DNA from: SZUA-442 sp963753185
Lineage (GTDB): Bacteria; Actinomycetota; Acidimicrobiia; Spongiisociales; UBA5794
Assembly: GCA_963753185.1 (NCBI GenBank)
Contig: CAVWBO010000007.1
Location: forward strand, 992,001 to 1,056,000
Reading direction: 5' to 3'
DNA: 64,000 nucleotides
This document shows, one piece after another, positions 45,330 through 53,485 of the stretch. How positions within the stretch are numbered: the first letter of the stretch is position 1; each line of letters begins with the position of its first letter. The notes beneath the pieces are model-generated. The model saw nothing but the letters and a program-made list of their open reading frames with translations. It made no database searches and was not told where the DNA came from. Both the position numbers and the translations under genes were made by a program.

Positions 45330-46229
45330 GTGGCAGAGCTACCAGAACATCTGAAACGCAGGGCGGCCGAGGCGAGGGCGAAGGCCGCGGGCATCACCGT
45401 CGAGGAGGCGATGGCCGCCATGGACGGCGAGAGCGCCCCCGCTCCTGCGGCTTCAACACCCGCCCCACCATCCCCGGAAGGCTCCGGAGGCGAGCGCGAT
45501 CTCGATGCCGAGTCCGCCCGCTACGGGGTACCGCGACCACTGCTCCAGCGCGCCATGATGGCAAGGGCAAAGGCCGATGGAACCGGCGTACCCGCCCTTG
45601 TCGGGGCCGGAGCACCTGCAGCCACCGCACAGGCCTCGACCTCGTCGCCTGCCCAGGGGTCGGGGACGACCAGCCGGGCCGCATCGCCGCCTGCTCCACA
45701 GGGCCCGCCGCCGGGCGTCCGCACGCAACGGCTGCTCACGGTCGTCAAAGCCGGCGCCATCCAGGGCACGACGAAGGAACCCGCGGACAAGGTCAATGTT
45801 TGGCCGCACCTCCTCGCCATCGAGTTCGTGGCACTGCTCGGAATGCTTGCCTTCCTGACGCTTCTCTCGGCGTTCGTCGACGCGCCCCTCCTCGAGTTCG
45901 CGAACTTCAACCAGCAGCCGAACCCTTCGAAGGCGCCGTGGTACTTCCTCGGCCTCCAGGAGCTGCTCGCGTACTTCGACCCGATGGTCGCGGGCGTCAT
46001 CGTGCCGGGCTTCGGCCTCGCAGCTTTGGCGTTCATCCCGTACATCGACCGCAACCCGTCGGTGAGGCCCTCGGATCGCAAGCTCGCAATCTCGATCTAC
46101 ACGGTGTTCTTCATGGCGGCGGCGATCCTGACGATCTTCGGATCCTTCTTCCGGGGTCCCGGATTCAACTTCACGTTCCCGTGGCGCGACGGCATATTCT
46201 TCGACGACCTACTGACGATCCTCGAATGA
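45330..46229 (+). CDS. Cytochrome b C-terminal (subunit IV-like) protein with two N-terminal docking-like modules
   Basis: 299 residues. The C-terminal 160 are cytochrome b helices E-G, with the quinol-site region FNQQPNPSKAPWYFLGLQELLAYFDP (the PEWY equivalent). The first 130 are soluble and hold two copies of the module seen in the cytochrome c at 39613: LPEHLKRRAAEARAKAAGITVEEAMAAM (4-31) and VPRPLLQRAMMARAKADGTGVPAL (66-89), joined by Ala/Pro linkers. Subunit IV proteins lack such an extension. GTG start at 45330; its stop overlaps the Rieske start. Confidence 0.9.
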   Translation: MAELPEHLKRRAAEARAKAAGITVEEAMAAMDGESAPAPAASTPAPPSPEGSGGERDLDAESARYGVPRPLLQRAMMARAKADGTGVPALVGAGAPAATAQASTSSPAQGSGTTSRAASPPAPQGPPPGVRTQRLLTVVKAGAIQGTTKEPADKVNVWPHLLAIEFVALLGMLAFLTLLSAFVDAPLLEFANFNQQPNPSKAPWYFLGLQELLAYFDPMVAGVIVPGFGLAALAFIPYIDRNPSVRPSDRKLAISIYTVFFMAAAILTIFGSFFRGPGFNFTFPWRDGIFFDDLLTILE

Positions 46230-47092
46230 CCGGCGCACTCCTCTTCGCTTCGCTCCTCATCCTCGTGACGCTCGCTGCTGCGTTCGCGATCGTCACGATC
46301 GCGGCGAGGCGATCGGATTCCGACGGTGCGGTGACCGCCGCCGAGCTCGATCGGCGCGCCGCCAAGGCGGATCGGGACCGGAGGAAGGCCATGGCAGCCG
46401 CAGCCGCGGCCGGTGCTGCCGACGAGGGAGAAGGGTCATCCGTTGCCACGCTCGTCGCTGCGCCCCTCGAGTTCCAGGAGGACCCTCCTCGCACGGAGAT
46501 CTCGGCGACGGAGTACGGCGTCACTCGCCGCAAGTTCTTCAACAGGGCGATCGGTGCCGTCTTCGGGCTGTTCATGCTCCAGTTCGCCCTCGCGGGGCTC
46601 GCGTTCTTCTGGCCGAAGCTCAAGGGCGGATTCGGCACGCCGATCAAGGCCGGGTCGGTCGAGTCGTTGAAGGCCGAGATCATCAACGGTGCGACGATCA
46701 TCCCGAAGTTCGTGCCCGCGGCCCAATCGTGGGTCGTCCCCTTCGACATGTCCAAGCTCGCGGGGTCCTCCTTCGAGGCGACGCCGTTCGTCGTGGCTGG
46801 GGGCGAAGCCGATGGGGTCGGACTGATGGCCCTCTGGCAGAAGTGTGTCCATCTCGGCTGCCGGGTTCCCGAATGCCTTTCATCGCAGGGATTCGAATGC
46901 CCGTGCCACGGATCGAAGTACAACCAGCACGGCGAGTACAACTCCGGACCCGCGCCACGGAACCTCGACCGCTTCTCGGTCAGCGTGGATGCTGCCGGGG
47001 AGCTCGTCATCGATACGGGTGTCGTCGTCCAGACCTCACGGGCGAAGGTGCTGACGATCGCGTACCCGCAGGGTCCGTTCTGTGTGGGGTGA
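46226..47092 (+). CDS. qcrA: Rieske iron-sulfur protein of the bc complex
   Basis: 288 residues. There are two hydrophobic segments (residues 4-26 and 108-128) with a charged stretch between. The Rieske domain has C207-x-H209-LG-C212 and C225-x2-H228 binding the [2Fe-2S] cluster, C212 and C227 forming the usual disulfide, and CPCHGSKY typical of bc Rieske proteins. The arginine pair RRKFF before the second helix could be a Tat-like signal. The ATG overlaps the upstream stop (ATGA). Confidence 0.93.
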   Translation: MTGALLFASLLILVTLAAAFAIVTIAARRSDSDGAVTAAELDRRAAKADRDRRKAMAAAAAAGAADEGEGSSVATLVAAPLEFQEDPPRTEISATEYGVTRRKFFNRAIGAVFGLFMLQFALAGLAFFWPKLKGGFGTPIKAGSVESLKAEIINGATIIPKFVPAAQSWVVPFDMSKLAGSSFEATPFVVAGGEADGVGLMALWQKCVHLGCRVPECLSSQGFECPCHGSKYNQHGEYNSGPAPRNLDRFSVSVDAAGELVIDTGVVVQTSRAKVLTIAYPQGPFCVG

Positions 47093-47099
47093 TGGACTC

Positions 47100-48707
47100 G
47101 TGAAGACACTCTCGATGATCAGCGCCGTCGCGGAGGAGACCGAGGTCGTCGACTCCTCCGTCGGGCTCGGCATCGGTGCCATTGCGCTCCTCATCGCGGT
47201 GAGTCTCATCCTGGGATGGATGGGCTTCTTGTATGTCAATTCGCGTCGCTCCCGTGCCTCGTCAGGTGAGGCGATTCCCCCGAACCTGTCACCCCATGCA
47301 ACGGACGACGAGCTCGAGAACACCAAGCTCACGAAGGTCCTTCGTGCCGCCCTGTTCGGATCTGCGCTCCTGGCCGTCTCACTGCCGTGGTACGCGTTCA
47401 ACGAACCGGACCGCCAGGCCGAGGCCGCCGTCGCGATCGAGGAGCTCGACGTCGAGGAGGGCGCGCATTGGTTCAGCGTCGACGGCTTCCAGTGTTCCAA
47501 CTGCCACGGCCCGGCAGCCGGTGGCGGAGCAGCGGCTTTCGTCGAGGCCCGAAGCGGAGTCTCGGTTTCGTGGACCGCCCCGTCACTCGACGACGTGCTG
47601 TATCGATATGACGAGGAGGAGGTCGCGTACTGGATCATCTATGGGCGTGCGAATTCCCCGATGCCCGCCCTCGGCCTCGACGGTGGTGGCGCCATGACCG
47701 TCCAGGAGATCGACCAGACGATCGCCTGGCTCGACTCCATCCAGGTGAGCCAGGCCGATGCGTTCGCTCGCTCAGGTCCTGCCGCGGACCAGGCGCTCGC
47801 CCGCATCGACGGTGGCGAGGCATTCACGCAGAACCTGATCGCCCGCCAGGAGGCCGAGATCGCCGATGTCGAGGCTGCCGAGGGGAGGGTTGCCGTCGTC
47901 GGAGGCTTCCCGGAGGACATCAAGGATCTCTTCCAGGCGCCGGCAACGTGCACACCCGCATCCGCAGCCCTCGTTGGTGCCTCGTGCACCGATCCAGGGG
48001 TCGACAGCGACCGCGACGGGTTGTCGGACGCGACCGAACGCGCCCTGACCGTGATGGCGGGAGTTTCGAAGGACACGATCAGGGTGGTCACGGTGGACTC
48101 GTCGGTGGTGCCGAACGTCTACACGAACCAGCCGAACACGCTCTACGACGTCCGGTTCGATCCGTTCGTCGCCTTCACCAATACATCGGACGCCGGCCCC
48201 CTTGCCGATCTGGACGCCGCGGAGGAGCTGCTCGGCCATCTCGAGACGGATGTGTTGCTCCTCACCGTCACAGCCGAGCGCATGGACGCCTTCCTCGCCG
48301 ACCTCGAGCCCGGCCTTGCCTTCCTCGAGAGAGCCCTCGCCGAGAAGCCGTGGGCGGTCGACTTCGATGCTGTCGCTGCAGACATGGGGGTCGCCGTTGA
48401 GGACGCGCAGCTCGCAGTCGGGCTCTTCAATGCCTACTGCGCCAGGTGCCACACGGGCGGATACAGCGCCGGACCTTCGTTCGAACAGGGGGCGGGATCG
48501 GGAGCGTGGGGACCGGCGCTTGCGGATGGCCGTTCGCTGGTCCAGTTCCCCGACCCTGCCGATCAGATCGCGTTCATCATCTCGGGATCCGACAACGCCG
48601 TCGGGTACGGCGTCAACGGGATCGGGTCCGGTCGGATGCCGGGCTTTGGAAGTGTCCTGTCCCAGGAACAGATCGAGCTGATCGTCAGGTATGAGAGGTC
48701 GATGTGA
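47100..48707 (+). CDS. Membrane-anchored diheme cytochrome c with calcium-loop insert
   Basis: 535 residues. An N-terminal helix (GIGAIALLIAVSLILGWMGFLYV) and a second one near 85-98 precede a first heme site CSNCH (132-136) and a second, CARCH, near residue 450. The long region between contains DSDRDGLSDATE, a calcium-binding loop of the thrombospondin type 3/EF-hand kind, and no heme. It probably takes the place of the QcrC diheme cytochrome in accepting electrons from the Rieske protein. GTG at 47100; ATG 47115 is an alternative. Confidence 0.87.
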   Translation: MKTLSMISAVAEETEVVDSSVGLGIGAIALLIAVSLILGWMGFLYVNSRRSRASSGEAIPPNLSPHATDDELENTKLTKVLRAALFGSALLAVSLPWYAFNEPDRQAEAAVAIEELDVEEGAHWFSVDGFQCSNCHGPAAGGGAAAFVEARSGVSVSWTAPSLDDVLYRYDEEEVAYWIIYGRANSPMPALGLDGGGAMTVQEIDQTIAWLDSIQVSQADAFARSGPAADQALARIDGGEAFTQNLIARQEAEIADVEAAEGRVAVVGGFPEDIKDLFQAPATCTPASAALVGASCTDPGVDSDRDGLSDATERALTVMAGVSKDTIRVVTVDSSVVPNVYTNQPNTLYDVRFDPFVAFTNTSDAGPLADLDAAEELLGHLETDVLLLTVTAERMDAFLADLEPGLAFLERALAEKPWAVDFDAVAADMGVAVEDAQLAVGLFNAYCARCHTGGYSAGPSFEQGAGSGAWGPALADGRSLVQFPDPADQIAFIISGSDNAVGYGVNGIGSGRMPGFGSVLSQEQIELIVRYERSM

Positions 48708-49207
48708 TGATGGATACCCGCCGTATCGTTCGCTCGGAGTCGGGCATGTCGACGCTCGAGATCGTCGGGCTCGTTGCCTTCGCCGCCGCGATGCTCTCGA
48801 TGGTTCCGTTCGTCAGGGAGTTCGTCGTCGATCTCATCGGTACCGTGTTCAACCAGCGGGATCCCGACACCGGCGAGCTGACTGACTTCTCCGTTGCGAT
48901 GCGAGGGTTCGGCGTCGTCGCCGGGGCGATCTTCGTCTTCATCGGTGCAGGTTGGTTCCTGCTATGGACCGACCTCGGCAAGCGGCTCGCATTCCTCCTC
49001 ACCGGGGCAGCAACGTTCGGGTGGCTGGCGATCAACGGGATCCTCTTCATCGTCTACGCCCCACGGGGAATCCGTCCCGCGAACCTCGAGGGCCTCAACG
49101 CATTCCAGATCCGGCTGCCGGCGATCGCCATGACCCTCGGCTCGCTGTTGTTGTTCGCGATGTTCTCGGTCGCTCTCACGCGCTACGAGGCGGACACCGC
49201 CAACTGA
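48707..49207 (+). CDS. Membrane protein of unknown function, last gene of the bc operon
   Basis: 166 residues with four helices (STLEIVGLVAFAAAMLSMVPFV, VVAGAIFVFIGAGWFLLW, LAFLLTGAATFGWLAINGILFIVY, IRLPAIAMTLGSLLLFAMFSVAL). No family recognised. The start overlaps the cytochrome c stop (TGATG), so it is probably a subunit or assembly factor of the same complex. GTG 48704 and ATG 48710 are alternative starts. Confidence 0.7.
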   Translation: MMDTRRIVRSESGMSTLEIVGLVAFAAAMLSMVPFVREFVVDLIGTVFNQRDPDTGELTDFSVAMRGFGVVAGAIFVFIGAGWFLLWTDLGKRLAFLLTGAATFGWLAINGILFIVYAPRGIRPANLEGLNAFQIRLPAIAMTLGSLLLFAMFSVALTRYEADTAN

Positions 49208-49252
49208 CCTGCGCGCTCGGTGCACCACGGAGCCATCGTCGCCGGCCAATGC

Positions 49253-49891
49253 CTACGAATCTCCCGTGGGGCGTGCGATGCTCAGGTGGTGGGCGAGGAT
49301 CCCGAGTTCGGTCGATAGGTCGACGCGACGCACCGAGACGTCCTCGGGGACCTTCAGGATGATCGGTGCCAGGTTGAGGATCGACTTGACGCCGGAAGCA
49401 ATGAGTCGGTCCGCCGCCGACTGGGCCGCACCAGGGGGAGTCGCGATGATCCCGATCTCGACGCCCCCCGACGTCACGATGTCCTCGAGCCTGTGGATCG
49501 ACTCGACGACGAGGCCGTTGAGCCTCGTTCCGATCTTCGACTCGTCCACATCCAGGATTCCGACGATCGTGAATCCCCAGTTGGCGAAGCCCTTGTAGTT
49601 GCTGAGCGCGGAGCCGAGGTTCCCTGCCCCGATGATCACCACAGGGTGGCTGCGTGTCATGCCGAGCACCACGCGTATTTGGGCCATGAGCTGATCGATC
49701 TCGTAGCCGACGCCCCGCGTTCCGTGGCTCCCCACATAGGAGAGATCCTTGCGCACCTGCGCAGCAGTGCACCCCGAAACGGACGCCAACTGCTCCGATG
49801 AGCACTGGTGCGTCGTCGAGGCCATGTCCGAGAGGCACCGAAGGTACCTTGGCAACCTCGCGACCGTCGCTGACGGGATCGTCGACTTCAT
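49253..49891 (-). CDS. rex: Redox-sensing transcriptional repressor Rex
   Basis: 212 residues. The winged helix (IPSATVARLPRYLRCLSDM; SEQLASVSGCTAAQVRKDLSYVG) is followed by a Rossmann domain VVIIGAGNLGSALSNYKGF that senses NADH/NAD+, and a C-terminal swap helix. It represses respiratory genes when NADH is low relative to NAD+. It is divergent from nuoA and convergent with the bc operon. I did not find a clear TTGTGAA-type Rex operator in the shared 88-base interval. Confidence 0.95.
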   Translation of the reverse strand: MKSTIPSATVARLPRYLRCLSDMASTTHQCSSEQLASVSGCTAAQVRKDLSYVGSHGTRGVGYEIDQLMAQIRVVLGMTRSHPVVIIGAGNLGSALSNYKGFANWGFTIVGILDVDESKIGTRLNGLVVESIHRLEDIVTSGGVEIGIIATPPGAAQSAADRLIASGVKSILNLAPIILKVPEDVSVRRVDLSTELGILAHHLSIARPTGDS

Positions 49892-49933
49892 GTCGGGAAC
49901 AATAGGAAGGCCTGCGGTCAGCCATGTATCGGG

Positions 49934-49971
49934 TCCGGGGTTCCCGGATGGCCCACACGCGGGGGTATCCT
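49934..49971 (+). promoter_or_regulatory. nuo operon promoter with operator-like inverted repeat and leaderless start
   Basis: TATCCT (49966-49971) lies eight bases before the nuoA ATG and no Shine-Dalgarno is present, so the message is probably leaderless. TCCGGG-GTT-CCCGGA (49934-49948) is a perfect inverted repeat whose right arm occupies the -35 position, 17 bases from the -10. A repressor bound there would block the promoter. Confidence 0.5.
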
Positions 49972-49979
49972 CCCGACCA

Positions 49980-50402
49980 ATGGAGCTCGCCGACTACCTC
50001 CCGATCGCCCTCATGACACTGCTCGGCATCGGCTTCGCCGTTGCCTCGCTCTTCGTCTCGAGGATCCTTGCGCCGAACAACCCGAGCCCGGAGAAGCTCG
50101 CCCCCTACGAATGCGGCATCGTGCCTCTCCAGGAGCCCGTCCAGCGGTTCCCCGTCAAGTTCTACCTCGTAGCGATGCTGTTCGTGATCTTCGACGTCGA
50201 GATCATCTTCCTTTTCCTGTGGGCGGTCCGATATGAGCAGTTCGGTTGGGCGGGTGTCGGTGCCGTCGTCGTGTTCATGCTGATGCTCATCGAGACGCTC
50301 GCCTACGTGTGGAAGCGGGGAGCGCTCGATTGGAATGTCGCGCGTAGGTCGAGGTATCGGCGCATCGTCGCTCCCGACGCCCCCCTCGAGGAAGCCGCCT
50401 GA
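49980..50402 (+). CDS. nuoA: NADH-quinone oxidoreductase subunit A
   Basis: 140 residues, three helices, with the conserved PYECGIVPL loop and FPVKFYLVAMLFVIFDVEIIFLFLWA segment of the quinone-channel subunit. ATG 49980 appears leaderless. It is first of a complete nuoA-N operon and its stop overlaps nuoB. Confidence 0.96.
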   Translation: MELADYLPIALMTLLGIGFAVASLFVSRILAPNNPSPEKLAPYECGIVPLQEPVQRFPVKFYLVAMLFVIFDVEIIFLFLWAVRYEQFGWAGVGAVVVFMLMLIETLAYVWKRGALDWNVARRSRYRRIVAPDAPLEEAA

Positions 50403-50887
50403 TGGCAGGTGTCTCGAAGGAGCCCGGCGTCCTCGTCACGACCCTCGAGAAGGGAGTGAACTGGGCACGCACGAACTCGATGTGGCCAGCGTCATTCGGG
50501 CTCGCATGTTGTGCAATCGAGATGATGGGAACGGGAGCGGCCCACAACGACCTCGCCCGCTTCGGCATGGAGGTCTTCCGCGCCTCACCACGCCAGGCCG
50601 ACCTCATGATCGTCGCCGGACGCGTGTCCCAGAAGATGGCTCCTGTACTCCGCCAGGTGTACGACCAGATGGCCGAACCGAAGTGGGTCATCTCGATGGG
50701 TGCATGCGCCTCATCGGGTGGGATGTTCAACAACTACGCCCTCGTACAGGGTGTCGATCAGGTCGTGCCCGTCGACATGTACGTTCCCGGTTGTCCTCCT
50801 GGTCCCCAGTCGCTCATCCACGGGATCCTCAGCCTGCAGGAGAAGATCATGTCGGGTGAGATCCGCCGATCGACGGGCGTGCTGTGA
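50402..50887 (+). CDS. nuoB: NADH-quinone oxidoreductase subunit B
   Basis: 161 residues holding cluster N2. Ligands are the tandem cysteines in SFGLACCAIEMM, the cysteine in SMGACASSGGMF, and VPGCPPGP. It passes electrons to the quinone. The ATG overlaps the nuoA stop. Confidence 0.97.
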   Translation: MAGVSKEPGVLVTTLEKGVNWARTNSMWPASFGLACCAIEMMGTGAAHNDLARFGMEVFRASPRQADLMIVAGRVSQKMAPVLRQVYDQMAEPKWVISMGACASSGGMFNNYALVQGVDQVVPVDMYVPGCPPGPQSLIHGILSLQEKIMSGEIRRSTGVL

Positions 50888-51432
50888 TGGACGTCGAAGG
50901 CAACGATCCCGCACCCGGTACCGAGGCGTCGACGCCGATTCCCGAGTCCGCCGTCGTTGCATCGATCATCGGCCAGTTCCCCGATGCGACGCATGAGCTT
51001 CGCACGTACGCGTCGAGCTCGGTCACATACCATGCGATCACCGTTCCGGTAGGGGACTGGGTGGCCTTCGCGGAGACAGCGCGGGCCGCCGGCTTCGACA
51101 CCTTCATCGACCTCGCTGCGGTGGATCACTACACCGACGCTCCCCGGTTCGAGGTTGCCCTCAACGTGCTGAACATGGAGGCGGTGGAACGGATCGTCGT
51201 GTCGACGAGGGTGCCGTACGACCAGCCGTCCGTCCCGACCCTCACCGATGTGTTCCCAGGCGCGAACTTCTATGAGCGAGAGGCCTTCGATCTCATCGGT
51301 GTCGAGTTCCCCGGCCATCCCGACCTCACCCGCATCCTCCTCCCCGACGACTGGGAGGGCCATCCCCTCCGAAAGGACTATGCCGTAGGGTCGGTTCCCG
51401 TGGAGTTCAAGGCAGGGAGCGCGAACCTGTGA
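50887..51432 (+). CDS. nuoC: NADH-quinone oxidoreductase subunit C
   Basis: 181 residues. The 30-kDa subunit motif is FPGANFYEREAFDLIGVEFPGHPDLTRILLPDDWEGHPLRKDY. The first 30 residues are a low-complexity extension. It is separate from NuoD. ATG 50887, with GTG 50884 as an alternative. Confidence 0.95.
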   Translation: MDVEGNDPAPGTEASTPIPESAVVASIIGQFPDATHELRTYASSSVTYHAITVPVGDWVAFAETARAAGFDTFIDLAAVDHYTDAPRFEVALNVLNMEAVERIVVSTRVPYDQPSVPTLTDVFPGANFYEREAFDLIGVEFPGHPDLTRILLPDDWEGHPLRKDYAVGSVPVEFKAGSANL

Positions 51433-52859
51433 CGGACACGACGAACCCGACGAACGGCGACGAAGCCGTCGTGGACGAAGGCATCCCGACCACGGGACCC
51501 GCGCCAGGGAGTGCCGACGAGCGGCGAAGGCTCCATGATGTATGGGTGTCGGGAACCGAGGAGCGGTTCCCATTCTCCGGTGCGACGAACGAACGTGCCC
51601 AGGAGCTGCTCTCGCGAGCGGACGAGCCGGCACTCGCCGTCCAGGAGGGTGTCCTCGTCGTCGACGACTACGTCTCCGATCCCGAGGTCATCGACGAGGA
51701 ACGACAGATCATCAACATGGGGCCCCAACACCCTTCGACGCACGGAGTGCTCAGGCTCCAACTCGAACTCGAGGGTGAAACGGTGAGGCGCGTCAAACCC
51801 ATCGTCGGCTACCTCCACACCGGCATGGAGAAGACGGCTGAGACCCTCAACTACTCCCAGGGTTCGACGAACGTCACCCGGATGGACTACCTCTCACCCT
51901 TCCACAACGAGCTCGCCTTCTCCCTCGCCACCGAGCAGCTGCTCGGCATCGACGTCCCGCCTCGTGCGGACGCGATCCGAGTGCTCATGACGGAACTGAA
52001 CCGCGTCGCCAGCCACCTGCTGTGGGCCGCGACCATGGGAATGGACATCGGGGCGCTCTCGATGATGATCTACGGCTGGCGCGAACGCGAGGTGTGCCTC
52101 GACTTCTTCGAGAAGACGACCGGTCTGCGGATGAACCACAACTACATCCGGCCGGGCGGGGTGGCGGCGGACCTCCCTGACGGCTGGGAGGAGGACGTCG
52201 AGGACCTCATCCGCCTCGTGAACATCGGGATCTCGGAGTACGAGGAGCTCTTGAACGAAAACCCGATCTTCCTCGACCGCACCCTCGGTGTCGGCGTCAT
52301 CACCCCGGATGAGTGCAAGGCGTATGGGATCACGGGACCCATCGCCAGGGCGTCCGGCATCACATGGGATCTGCGAAAGGCGATGCCCTACTGCGGCATC
52401 GAGCAGTACGAGTTCGATGTGCCGACCGGTCTCCACGGAGACGTGTTCGATCGGTACATCGTCCGCATGGAGGAGATCCGCCAGTCGCTGCGGATCGTCG
52501 AGCAGGTCGTCGAGGCGATGCCCCGCGGCGACTACCGCAACCCGGACCCCAAGGTCACCCCACCACCGCGCAAGCGCATCGACGAATCGATGGAGGCGCT
52601 CATCCACCACTTCAAGCTCTTCACGGAAGGCATCGTCGTGCCTCCCGGCACGGCGTACCAGTCCGTGGAGGGCCCACGCGGGGAGCTCGGGTGCTACCTC
52701 GTTTCGAAGGGTGGAGCGCGCCCGTGGCGGATGCACTGGCGTGCCCCGTCGTTCGCGGCGGTGCAGGCCCTCCCCATGATGATGACGGACTCCCTCGTCG
52801 CCGACGTCGTCGCCGCCCTCGCGTCGGCGGATCCCGTCCTCGGGGATGTCGACCGATGA
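51429..52859 (+). CDS. nuoD: NADH-quinone oxidoreductase subunit D with a long N-terminal extension
   Basis: 476 residues. The core begins at about residue 95 (INMGPQHPSTHGVLRLQLELEGE) and includes YLHTGMEKTAE and the quinone-site HNELAFSLATEQLL, ending in the usual DPVLGDVDR. The preceding 90 residues, acidic and partly helical, are longer than in most NuoD proteins. GTG 51429 overlaps the nuoC stop. Confidence 0.96.
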   Translation: MTDTTNPTNGDEAVVDEGIPTTGPAPGSADERRRLHDVWVSGTEERFPFSGATNERAQELLSRADEPALAVQEGVLVVDDYVSDPEVIDEERQIINMGPQHPSTHGVLRLQLELEGETVRRVKPIVGYLHTGMEKTAETLNYSQGSTNVTRMDYLSPFHNELAFSLATEQLLGIDVPPRADAIRVLMTELNRVASHLLWAATMGMDIGALSMMIYGWREREVCLDFFEKTTGLRMNHNYIRPGGVAADLPDGWEEDVEDLIRLVNIGISEYEELLNENPIFLDRTLGVGVITPDECKAYGITGPIARASGITWDLRKAMPYCGIEQYEFDVPTGLHGDVFDRYIVRMEEIRQSLRIVEQVVEAMPRGDYRNPDPKVTPPPRKRIDESMEALIHHFKLFTEGIVVPPGTAYQSVEGPRGELGCYLVSKGGARPWRMHWRAPSFAAVQALPMMMTDSLVADVVAALASADPVLGDVDR

Positions 52860-53485
52860 CCGCCGCCATCGCCCACTGGAGTCCCGCGAACCAGGAGCGG
52901 GCGCGGACGATCCTCGCGTCGTATCCCGAACGGAGATCGGCGCTCATGCCGCTCATGTACATCGCGAGCCTCGAGCACCGATACGCCTCCGACGACGCAA
53001 TGCGCGAGGTTGCCGAGCTGATCGGCATCACCCCTGCGCAGGTCAAGTCCGTCGTGTCGTTCTACACGATGTTCAAACAGGAGGAGCCAGGTGCGTACCT
53101 CGTTTCGGTGTGCACCTCGATCTCGTGCCATCTCCTGGGAGCTGACGACGTCCTGGCAGCCGTCGAGAACGAGTCAGGGGTGCAGGCTGGTGCAACCGGC
53201 GAGGATGGTGCGTTCACCGTCGAACACGTCGAGTGCATCGGCGCCTGTGGTGGCGCCCCTGCCGTCCAGGTGAACTACGAGACGGTGGAAGGCCTGACCC
53301 CCGACAAGGCGAAGGCGCTCATCGGATGGCTGCGCGACTCCACTCCATCGGTGGTCCTCGCCGACGAGATGCAGCAGCTGTTCGGCGGTCGCCGTTCGTT
53401 CGACTGGGGGTCCACCGAGGCCGACGGTGCGGTCGGGCCCGTGCCGGCGTTCGGCCCCTACGGCTCTGCGAGGGGCGGGCGATGA
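52856..53485 (+). CDS. nuoE: NADH-quinone oxidoreductase subunit E
   Basis: 209 residues. The thioredoxin-like [2Fe-2S] subunit has ligands in CTSISC (about residues 85-90) and CIGACGGAP (about 126-130). A tail of about 35 residues after the core (FGGRRSFDWG...) is family-variable. The ATG overlaps the nuoD stop. Confidence 0.95.
   Translation: MTAAIAHWSPANQERARTILASYPERRSALMPLMYIASLEHRYASDDAMREVAELIGITPAQVKSVVSFYTMFKQEEPGAYLVSVCTSISCHLLGADDVLAAVENESGVQAGATGEDGAFTVEHVECIGACGGAPAVQVNYETVEGLTPDKAKALIGWLRDSTPSVVLADEMQQLFGGRRSFDWGSTEADGAVGPVPAFGPYGSARGGR

Noticed and set aside
49892..49979. Classical Rex operator between rex and nuoA
   Set aside because: No TTGTGAA-N4-TTCACAA-like or TGTGAAC-like inverted repeat is present; only the unrelated TCCGGG/CCCGGA repeat was found.
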